Source: NIOZ-UU13 sp964653075
GTDB taxonomy: Bacteria; Planctomycetota; Phycisphaerae; Sedimentisphaerales; Anaerobacaceae
Direction of reading: 5' to 3'
Length of the DNA: 34,930 nt
Assembly: GCA_964653075.1 (NCBI GenBank)
Contig: CAZZAX010000053.1
Coordinates: 1 to 34,930, forward strand
Of this stretch, positions 15,358 to 21,474 are shown in pieces. Each line of letters starts with the position of its first letter. Position 1 is the stretch's first letter. Position numbers and translations under genes: made by a program. The notes under the pieces are model-generated. The model had not been told where the DNA came from. It saw nothing but the letters and a program-made list of their open reading frames with translations, and did no database searches.

Positions 15358-18042
15358 ATGAAGGAAGCCAAAGAAAAACAGGAACAATTCGAGGATATGC
15401 ACATCCTCGATGAGTTGAAGAATTCATACCTCAACTATGCGATGAGCGTAATAGTTTCGCGTGCTTTGCCGGACGTTCGTGACGGTCTGAAGCCTTCACA
15501 AAGGCGAATACTTGTTGCTATGAATGATTTGAACCTCGGACCGCGAAGCAAGCACCGCAAGTGCGCTAAAATCGTCGGTGATACCGGCGGTAACTATCAC
15601 CCGCACGGTGACCAGGCAACGTACGGAACATTAGTACGATTAGGTCAGGAGTGGAATATGCGGTATCCACTGATTGACCCGCAGGGCAACTTTGGAAGTA
15701 TCGATTCGGACCCGCCGGCTGCAATGCGTTATACAGAGGCGAGAATGGCGGCGCCGGCTGTGGACATGCTCGAAGATATTAAGCTGGACAGCGTTGATTT
15801 CGTACCGAACTATGACGAGACACGCCAGGAGCCAACCGTTTTACCCTCAAAATTCCCGAACCTTTTAGTCAACGGCTCTACGGGAATCGCGGTAGGAATG
15901 GCCACTAACATCCCACCTCACAATATTACCGAAGTTTGTGACGCCCTGCTTTTGGTTATTGATGACCCAAATTGCGGATTCAAGGACATTATAAATTGTC
16001 TGCCAGGTCCGGATTTTCCAACAGGTGGAATTATTTGCGGCAGAAAAGGCATCATCGATGCTTATACGACCGGTCGTGGTCATTTAACGGTGCGGGGAAA
16101 AGTAGATGTCGAAACAAACAAAAGAGGCAGGGATAGAATCGTAATAACCGAAATACCATATATGGTCGTTAAGACCACAATAGTTTCGAAGATAGCAGAT
16201 TGTGTCCACAATAATACGATTCCTGAAGTAGCCGACATCAGAGACGAGTCAGACCGTCACGGCTTGCGGATTGTCGTGGACCTGAAAAAAGATGCCGATG
16301 TCGAAATCGCACTGAACAAACTGTACCGCTACACTTCTCTGCAGAGCACTTTTGCTATCGCCAATATTGCACTGGTAGATAACAGACCTGAAACCCTCAA
16401 TATAAGAGATATACTCGATTGCTTCATTAACCACCGCAAGATTGTTATCCGCAGACGAACCAGGTTCATGCTGAAAAGATGCAGGAACAGGGCACACATC
16501 CTCGAAGGTCTTATCTTAGCTGTTAGTGATATTGATGAAATCATCGAACTGATAAAAAAGTCACCCGATACCCCGACCGCAAAATTGAACCTTATGAAAA
16601 AGCCTTTGCAGTTGGCTGAGGTGGCTACGCTGAAGAAAATCCTGCCGAAGGCTTTTATTGCGGAAAAAAGTAAAGGCAAGCATTTCCTGACCGGCCCGCA
16701 GGCCGATGCGATTTTGACAATGCAGCTGCAAAGACTGACCGGTCTGGAGATTGAAAAGCTGGCGAAAGAGTACGCCGAGCTTACCGAGCAGATAGAAGGT
16801 TACGAGGCGGTATTGGCAAATGAGGAGATTTTGCTGGATATCATTCGAGAAGACATCTACGAAATAAAGGAAAAATACGGCGGTGCCCGGCGGACAAAAA
16901 TCGCAGCCAAGGTTGAGCAGCTCGATATGGAAGATTTGATTGCCGAAGAGGAAGTCATCGTCACGGTCAGTCACAGCGGATATGTTAAGCGGCTGCCGAT
17001 CGATACGTACCGCAAGCAGGGTAGAGGCGGCAGAGGAATCATCGGTTCGGTCACAAAAGAAGGTGATTTTATAGAGCATCTGTTCGTCGCCTCGACACAT
17101 GATTATCTGCTCATCTTCACTAATCGCGGCAAGTGTTATTGGCTTAAGGTATATGATGTCCCGAGCATGTCCAGGCAGAGCAAGGGCAGGAATATCGTTA
17201 ACCTGCTGAATCTGGGAACCCAAAAGGTCGCCTCGATAATTAACGTCAGCAGTTTTGACGACAACGAGCAGGAGGGTGCAAAACAGCGTCAGCTCGTTAT
17301 GGCAACAAAAAACGGTATTGTAAAAAAGACGAGACTATCGGCTTACGGCAATCCGAGACAGACAGGTGTTATCGCCATAAATCTCGACCCAACCGATGAT
17401 TTGATTGGTGTTGCACTAACCACTGGAGACGACGATATTGTACTTGGCACGCGTGACGGCATGACGATACGATTTGACGAAAACCAGGTCCGTTCGATGG
17501 GCCGGGCATCTCGAGGGGTCATAGGTGTTAAGCTGCGATCCGGGGATGCCGTGGTCGGGATGGTGATTGTCGAAGAAAAAGCCGCCTTGTTCACGCTATG
17601 CGAAAATGGATACGGCAAGCGAACGGGGCTTGAGAACTACCGGCCGCAGAGCCGGGGTGGAGTTGGCTTGAAAAACATAAAAACATCCGCACGAAACGGC
17701 AAAGTGGTCGCACTCAAAGCCATCCATAACAAGGACGATTTAATGATGATAACGGCCACAGGAATGATTATTCGAACCGGACTTGACCAAATTCGTTCGA
17801 TTGGCAGAAATACTCAGGGTGTACGCTTAATCAAGCTCAAACCCGGCGATAAGCTCGTTGCAGCCGAAAAAATAATTGCCGAAGATGCGAACAACAAGAA
17901 AAACAACGTGGCACGGGCATCCTGCCCGTGTTCTCGGCCTGGAAGGCCGAGCCGCAACGATAAGAAAGAACAGTCAAAACCGAAAGCCGAGGCGAAACGC
18001 AAAGCCAAAAAGAACAGCGGCAAAAAAAGACGCAAACCGTAG
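15358..18042 (+). CDS. gyrA: DNA gyrase subunit A
   Basis: The chosen ATG (15358) gives 894 residues; a TTG 13 codons earlier is unlikely. GyrA is the DNA-cleaving subunit of gyrase, which introduces negative supercoils with GyrB. Visible landmarks are the N-terminal SYLNYAMSVIVSRALPDVRDGLKPSQRR, the catalytic Tyr125 in AAMRYTEARM, the GyrA box QGRGGRG (about 554-560), close to the QRRGGRG consensus and favouring gyrase over ParC, and the beta-pinwheel C-terminal repeats. The normal protein ends near residue 848. It then carries 16 residues translated from a 48-bp repeat (VARASCPCSRPGRPSR) and a lysine/arginine-rich tail ending GKKRRKP. gyrB is not adjacent. Confidence 0.96.
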   Translation: MKEAKEKQEQFEDMHILDELKNSYLNYAMSVIVSRALPDVRDGLKPSQRRILVAMNDLNLGPRSKHRKCAKIVGDTGGNYHPHGDQATYGTLVRLGQEWNMRYPLIDPQGNFGSIDSDPPAAMRYTEARMAAPAVDMLEDIKLDSVDFVPNYDETRQEPTVLPSKFPNLLVNGSTGIAVGMATNIPPHNITEVCDALLLVIDDPNCGFKDIINCLPGPDFPTGGIICGRKGIIDAYTTGRGHLTVRGKVDVETNKRGRDRIVITEIPYMVVKTTIVSKIADCVHNNTIPEVADIRDESDRHGLRIVVDLKKDADVEIALNKLYRYTSLQSTFAIANIALVDNRPETLNIRDILDCFINHRKIVIRRRTRFMLKRCRNRAHILEGLILAVSDIDEIIELIKKSPDTPTAKLNLMKKPLQLAEVATLKKILPKAFIAEKSKGKHFLTGPQADAILTMQLQRLTGLEIEKLAKEYAELTEQIEGYEAVLANEEILLDIIREDIYEIKEKYGGARRTKIAAKVEQLDMEDLIAEEEVIVTVSHSGYVKRLPIDTYRKQGRGGRGIIGSVTKEGDFIEHLFVASTHDYLLIFTNRGKCYWLKVYDVPSMSRQSKGRNIVNLLNLGTQKVASIINVSSFDDNEQEGAKQRQLVMATKNGIVKKTRLSAYGNPRQTGVIAINLDPTDDLIGVALTTGDDDIVLGTRDGMTIRFDENQVRSMGRASRGVIGVKLRSGDAVVGMVIVEEKAALFTLCENGYGKRTGLENYRPQSRGGVGLKNIKTSARNGKVVALKAIHNKDDLMMITATGMIIRTGLDQIRSIGRNTQGVRLIKLKPGDKLVAAEKIIAEDANNKKNNVARASCPCSRPGRPSRNDKKEQSKPKAEAKRKAKKNSGKKRRKP
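17908..17955 (+). repeat. 48-bp double-hairpin element, copy 1 (inside gyrA)
   Basis: This copy is inserted in frame and translated as residues 851-866 of GyrA. It has hairpin 1 (CACGGGCA/TGCCCGTG) intact. Hairpin 2 differs from other copies by two changes that pair with each other: CTCGGCCT with AGGCCGAG instead of CACGGCCT with AGGCCGTG. The right end has diverged (GCCGCAAC instead of GCCAC). Confidence 0.85.
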
Positions 18043-18049
18043 GGGCGGT

Positions 18050-18097
18050 GTGGCACGGGCATCCTGCCCGTGTTCACGGCCTGGAAGGCCGTGCCAC
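18050..18097 (+). repeat. 48-bp double-hairpin element, copy 2 (gyrA-holA gap)
   Basis: A full consensus copy starts 8 bp after the gyrA stop codon. The outer GTGGCACGG/CCGTGCCAC ends pair, and here the pairing extends into the flanks (GGGCGG on the left, CCGCCC on the right). It may double as a stem-loop at the end of the gyrA transcript, although no T run follows. Confidence 0.9.
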
Positions 18098-18136
18098 CCG
18101 CCCGTACTAACATTTTCTTTTAATATTTGAGTTTTC

Positions 18137-19093
18137 ATGGATGAGCTGATTTACGTAATTGCCGGCAAAGACGATTCCCTGGTCAATGCTCATTGCAGCA
18201 GGCTTTTGGATAAGCTTCTGGAACCGTCACAAAGGGCAACGGGACTTTTTGACGCAGAGGCCGCAACGGTCATGGTTTCGGAAGTTCTGGATGAGCTGAG
18301 AACGTCTCCGTTTTTGACCGACAAGCGAGTTGTTCTTGTTAAAGGCGCAGACAAATTCATATCCGAAAACCGCGAGCTGCTTGAGAAGTATTTTGATAAT
18401 CCCTGCTGCAGCGGACGACTTATATTTACCGTAAGGACATGGGACGCCAGAACGAAACTTGCTAAGAAACTGCCCTTAGTCGGCAAGCTGATTAACGTTA
18501 CGCAGCCAAATCGCCGGGAGCTTCCGCATCGGCTGATAAAATATGCTTCCGAGGCACACGATAAACGGCTGGCTCAGGACGCGGCCCGGCTTTTAATCGA
18601 GCTTGCCGGAGACGAGCTGCCCCGGCTGTACAGTGAAATCGATAAGCTTGCTGTCTTCACAGACACCGAAAAAGTGATAACTCCCAAACATATAGAATCA
18701 CTCATCGGCCACAATCGTTTATTCAATGCCTTTACGGTCATTGATGCCGTAATCGCCGGAAATATCGGGATGGCTCTCGAACGATTAAGGGGCATGTTTG
18801 CACAGGACAAATCAGCCGAATTTTCCGTGGTCGGGGCCTTTGCATATCATTTCCGCAGGATGTTCAACGCCAAGGTGCTGCTTGATAAGGGTGTGTCGGC
18901 AAAGGAAATTGCAGACAGATTTCGATTATGGTCTCATAAAGATAAATTCTTTGCCGGCCTGCAGAAAATAAGCCTCAAGCAAATCGGGGGCTACCTGCAG
19001 GAACTGGCCCGGACCGACTATGCCATCAAGTCCGGCCGGACCAAGGCACCCGTCGCTATGGAGCAATTTGTTTTACGGTTATCAACCAGCTAA
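18137..19093 (+). CDS. holA: DNA polymerase III subunit delta
   Basis: This 318-residue protein is the delta subunit of the clamp loader, which opens the beta sliding clamp during replication. Family features are the N-terminal YVIAGKDDSLVNAHCSRLLDKLL region, LRTSPFLTDKRVVLVKGADKF, RLIKYASEAHDKRLAQDAARLLIELAGDELPRLYSEIDKLAVF (parts of domains I-II), and the C-terminal helical collar (about 210-318). As expected for delta, the ATPase motifs are not functional. It lies 94 bp after gyrA with the repeat copy in between, and no Shine-Dalgarno is visible, which is common in this lineage. Confidence 0.9.
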   Translation: MDELIYVIAGKDDSLVNAHCSRLLDKLLEPSQRATGLFDAEAATVMVSEVLDELRTSPFLTDKRVVLVKGADKFISENRELLEKYFDNPCCSGRLIFTVRTWDARTKLAKKLPLVGKLINVTQPNRRELPHRLIKYASEAHDKRLAQDAARLLIELAGDELPRLYSEIDKLAVFTDTEKVITPKHIESLIGHNRLFNAFTVIDAVIAGNIGMALERLRGMFAQDKSAEFSVVGAFAYHFRRMFNAKVLLDKGVSAKEIADRFRLWSHKDKFFAGLQKISLKQIGGYLQELARTDYAIKSGRTKAPVAMEQFVLRLSTS

Positions 19094-19129
19094 AAATCAC
19101 AGATATTATTGAGAAAATCGAAGGGCAAA

Positions 19130-19167
19130 CCCCGTTAGAGGCCCGAAAGGAAAAGGCTCTAACGGGG
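19130..19167. terminator. Strong stem-loop between convergent genes
   Basis: CCCCGTTAGAG followed by GCC pairs with GGC and CTCTAACGGGG, giving a stem of about 13 bp with one bulged base and the loop CGAAAGGAAAA. It lies between holA and the convergent DUF1848 gene, so it may stop both. Neither side has a strong T run. Confidence 0.5.
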
Positions 19168-19175
19168 CAAAATCC

Positions 19176-20126
19176 TTAAAATAAGATATTGTCCTTATAC
19201 CTCGAAAATTTTATTTCATCAAGCCACCTGTCCGACTCGGATTTACTATAGCCAAGAAAAGCGCTTTCTTTATCGTGGTTGTCAAAAGATTTGCGGGCTT
19301 GTTGTTTATTCATATTTGCGTAACAGTACACACATCCGTGCGGGCAGGTGTCATAAGTCCCGATGTCCGTGCTTGCCGTGCAGCCGCATTCTTTTCTTGT
19401 AGGTTTATCCGTGTATTTTAAGCCATCGGGAAAGAACAGGCTCTCAATAATGCCGCCATCGATACAATGGGCTTTGCTGATGTTTTCATTTAATAAATAA
19501 TCACCACAGCAGGAGAACATCCGGATTTTGTAACGGGCAGCGACAGCCGCCAGGTCATTCGCTAATTGGATCTTATAATCTTCGGTGCAATCTTTAATTC
19601 CAAGCTCTTTAGTTCTTTCAAGTTCCTGGAAGTTACGCTTTACCTTGTCATATAGCGTAACAAAGCTGAAATAACAACGTTCCACATATCCGGCAAATTC
19701 GGATGCAAGTTTTTCAAACGCCCCGACATAAAAATCACGATCATAAGCATTAGATAGAATAATCGGGTCGAAGCGCCAGTTTATATGGGCAGGCGAATAC
19801 ATCCTGCTGAGCTGTTTCAGGGCATCAATCGCCGCCTGTTTTTCCACGTCATTTTCGAACAGAGCGGGCAGAGCGGTAATTGTGTAGTTAAAATAGAATT
19901 TATAGCCCAACTTTTCAATAATCCTGAGATTATCAATAAAGGGACTAAAGTTCTTGGACCAAAACACAAAACAAATAACGTCCTGCAGCCTGAGTGATAA
20001 AATATATCTTTTGCCGCCGAACGGACTAACCACACCGGCGAAACCCTCTTGCAGCCGGCGCATGAACCAATCACCGTAAAAGGCCGGTATGTCGGTTCTG
20101 CGTGATACTGAAATAATTCTCTTCAT
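19176..20126 (-). CDS. DUF1848 family protein with a CX3CX2C cluster motif
   Basis: This 316-residue protein matches the DUF1848 family from its first residues (MKRIISVSRRTDIPAFYGDWFMRR) through FWSKNFSPF and the C-terminal cysteine-rich block. Cys261, Cys265 and Cys268 (CPHGCVYCYAN) are spaced CX3CX2C, as in radical-SAM iron-sulfur enzymes, with further cysteines at 247 and 249. The motif sits near the C-terminus, unlike ordinary radical-SAM enzymes, so the reaction is unknown. It is single-copy and monocistronic, and converges with holA. Family assignment is firm; function is not known. Confidence 0.87.
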   Translation of the reverse strand: MKRIISVSRRTDIPAFYGDWFMRRLQEGFAGVVSPFGGKRYILSLRLQDVICFVFWSKNFSPFIDNLRIIEKLGYKFYFNYTITALPALFENDVEKQAAIDALKQLSRMYSPAHINWRFDPIILSNAYDRDFYVGAFEKLASEFAGYVERCYFSFVTLYDKVKRNFQELERTKELGIKDCTEDYKIQLANDLAAVAARYKIRMFSCCGDYLLNENISKAHCIDGGIIESLFFPDGLKYTDKPTRKECGCTASTDIGTYDTCPHGCVYCYANMNKQQARKSFDNHDKESAFLGYSKSESDRWLDEIKFSRYKDNILF

Positions 20127-20273
20127 ATATTGGCCAACTCTGAAAACGGGACGAGTTTTTCCTATCGAAAATAAGAATACCGAAAAGTCAGAATTCGAGT
20201 TAATCCTCTTTGCTGCACCATATAGAAAAAGAGTCTTAAACGCAATAGCTTTTCTTTTTTTAAAAAATTCTTA

Positions 20274-20302
20274 TTGACAAAAACTGAAATCTGAAATATT
20301 AT
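20274..20302 (+). promoter_or_regulatory. Promoter of micro-ORF cassette A
   Basis: A perfect TTGACA (20274-20279) is followed after 17 bp by TATTAT (20297-20302). The surrounding TTCTTATTGAC is repeated in the promoter of cassette B. Confidence 0.75.
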
Positions 20303-20340
20303 ATTAAGGCATTTTTACGGAAGAAAATTGGGGTTTTTAC

Positions 20341-20381
20341 CTCTCCTATTGTATTTAATATTGTCTACAATAAAAGGAGAG
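20341..20381 (+). promoter_or_regulatory. Hairpin that sequesters the Shine-Dalgarno of micro-ORF A
   Basis: CTCTCCTATTGT (20341-20352) pairs with ACAAT (20367-20371) and AGGAGAG (20375-20381), giving 12 bp with an AAA bulge and a 14-nt loop. The 3' arm contains the AAAGGAGAG ribosome-binding site, placed about 6 nt before the ATG, so the folded leader should block translation. Confidence 0.6.
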
Positions 20382-20386
20382 ATATT

Positions 20387-20452
20387 ATGCACTCTCTCAT
20401 AATTTTCATTGGTCTACTGATAATACTAAAAATTGTATTGTCATCGAAGTAG
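20387..20452 (+). CDS. Micro-ORF A: 21-residue hydrophobic peptide
   Basis: ATG to TAG encodes 21 residues with the core LIIF-x-GLLII-x-KIVLS and the end SK; one lysine interrupts an otherwise membrane-like helix. It has its own consensus promoter, a strong ribosome-binding site (AAAGGAGAG) and a terminator 10 bp after the stop. A second copy lies 190 bp downstream (20643-20705). Of 20 aligned residues 16 are identical, while eight codons differ synonymously (for example CTC/CTA, GGT/GGA, TTG/TTA), so the peptide itself appears to be under selection. Size, hydrophobicity, tandem duplication and the blocked ribosome-binding site resemble type I toxins such as Ibs or Ldr. It could equally be a small membrane regulator. 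No known family is recognised. Confidence 0.65.
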   Translation: MHSLIIFIGLLIILKIVLSSK

Positions 20453-20461
20453 AACAATGTA

Positions 20462-20490
20462 AGGGGGTAGTAACAGCTACCCTCTTTTTT
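20462..20490 (+). terminator. Rho-independent terminator of cassette A
   Basis: AGGGGGTAG (20462-20470) and CTACCCTCT (20477-20485) form a 9-bp stem with the loop TAACAG, followed by TTTTTT. The same stem and six-base loop occur in cassette B. Confidence 0.8.
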
Positions 20491-20548
20491 CATTTCATAT
20501 CTTAAATTTCTACTTATTCTAAAGAGTACAAAAAATTTATAATTCTTA

Positions 20549-20577
20549 TTGACTAAATCGAAAAAAATGTATATTGT
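20549..20577 (+). promoter_or_regulatory. Promoter of micro-ORF cassette B
   Basis: TTGACT (20549-20554), 17 bp, TATTGT (20572-20577): the same spacing and the same TTCTTATTGAC context as cassette A. Confidence 0.65.
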
Positions 20578-20642
20578 TGAATTAGCTCCGGGATTAGAAT
20601 AGAATTTTGGGTTCTCCAGAAAGATATATGAGGATTATTAAA

Positions 20643-20705
20643 ATGAACACTCTAATTATCTTTTTGGGACTTCTGATAATATTTAAAATAGTATTATCGA
20701 AGTAA
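20643..20705 (+). CDS. Micro-ORF B: 20-residue hydrophobic peptide
   Basis: ATG to TAA encodes MNTLIIFLGLLIIFKIVLSK, a near copy of the peptide at 20387-20452 lacking one serine. The differing residues are mild changes (His/Asn, Ser/Thr, Ile/Leu, Leu/Phe). A TGAGGA ribosome-binding site lies about 9 nt upstream. Its leader keeps a TTGGG-TT-CTCC stretch in common with cassette A, but not the clear hairpin over the ribosome-binding site. The gene ends 8 bp before its terminator stem. As with copy A, a toxin-like or regulatory membrane peptide is the best inference. Confidence 0.65.
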   Translation: MNTLIIFLGLLIIFKIVLSK

Positions 20706-20713
20706 CACGACTT

Positions 20714-20743
20714 AAGAGGGTAGTACACGCTGCCCTCTTTATT
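20714..20743 (+). terminator. Rho-independent terminator of cassette B
   Basis: AAGAGGGTAG (20714-20723) and CTGCCCTCTT (20730-20739) form a 10-bp stem with one G-T pair and the loop TACACG, followed by a T-rich stretch. It is homologous to the terminator of cassette A. Confidence 0.75.
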
Positions 20744-20870
20744 TACTTTTACACAATTATAAGCATCAAACTCATATCTAAAAAATTTGTGATTTTCATT
20801 AAAAAGTTAAGTACAATTTACAGTCGAATTATGTCTATAGGCGGATTTCCGCACAGGAACGAGAAACAAT

Positions 20871-21350
20871 ATGACAGAAAATTCATGGCCGAGATTGAGG
20901 CCGGCAAATAATAAAGACTGCGGAAAGGTAACAGAGCTGGTCTATGGCGTACTGAAAGAGTATGACCTAAGGCCCGATCCTGCGGCCACGGACGCCGACA
21001 TCAAAAATATCGAGCAGTCCTATTTTAAACGAGGTGGTGCATTTTATGTGCTTGAAAAAAAGGATGGCTCAATAATCGGCGCTTACGGACTTTATCCAAT
21101 TGACAGGGCAACGTGCGAGCTTCGCAAGATGTATTTACACAACTCATACAGAGGCAAGGGATTAGGCAAATTGCTGCTGGAAGATGCCTTGTCAAAAGCA
21201 AGGCAAATCGGATTTAAGAGAATAACTTTGGAAACCGCTTCGGTCTTAAAAGAAGCGATTAGTTTGTATAAAAGCTACGGTTTTGCAGAATACCAGCCGG
21301 AGCATATGTCGAGCAGGTGCGACCAGGCATTTGTGCTCGAATTAGAATAA
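20871..21350 (+). CDS. GNAT family N-acetyltransferase
   Basis: This 159-residue protein has the single-domain GNAT fold, which transfers acetyl from acetyl-CoA to an amine. The acetyl-CoA-binding motif A is visible as RGKGLGKLLLEDAL (from Arg94), preceded by the beta-4 strand CELRKMYLH and followed by ITLETASVLKEAISLYKSYGF. The substrate is unknown; it does not show the small size or context of TacT-type toxins. A small GCGGA/TCCGC hairpin lies in its leader (20841-20852), ahead of an AGGA ribosome-binding site. It follows the micro-ORF cassettes on the same strand but is separated from them by a terminator. A MITE-like element begins directly after its stop codon. Confidence 0.9.
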   Translation: MTENSWPRLRPANNKDCGKVTELVYGVLKEYDLRPDPAATDADIKNIEQSYFKRGGAFYVLEKKDGSIIGAYGLYPIDRATCELRKMYLHNSYRGKGLGKLLLEDALSKARQIGFKRITLETASVLKEAISLYKSYGFAEYQPEHMSSRCDQAFVLELE

Positions 21351-21452
21351 CCCAGCACTAATTTGTAAATATCATCAGGCATTCTTAGGCTGAGATATAT
21401 AAAATCATATCGTTACATTCCCGGCCAGCAAAATTAGCAAATTAGTGCGGGG
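21351..21452. repeat. MITE-like element with terminal inverted repeats, copy 1
   Basis: This element of about 102 bp is bounded by CCCAGCACTAATTTGTAAAT (21351-21370) and, inverted, TTAGCAAATTAGTGCGGGG (21434-21452); the ends match at 17 of 20 positions. It starts at the base after the GNAT stop codon and ends just before the OGT-like gene. A related copy is at 27407-27511. It has no coding capacity. Confidence 0.65.
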
Positions 21453-21474
21453 CTGTTTTGCCGATAGCATATAT

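Noticed and set aside
16561..17223. Long open frames antisense to gyrA and clpC (also 9797-10369 on the minus strand)
   Set aside because: They are shadows of strongly conserved genes, with no starts, ribosome-binding sites or family features of their own.
20756..20761. Perfect TATAAT on the minus strand downstream of micro-ORF B, as a promoter for an antisense RNA (antitoxin)
   Set aside because: The matching -35 is poor (about 3 of 6) in very AT-rich DNA, and no equivalent exists behind micro-ORF A, so an antisense RNA cannot be claimed from sequence alone.
20781..20830. A third, degenerate copy of the cassette promoter in front of the GNAT gene
   Set aside because: Only about 20 AT-rich columns align well (16 of 20) and the -35 is lost, so chance similarity is likely.
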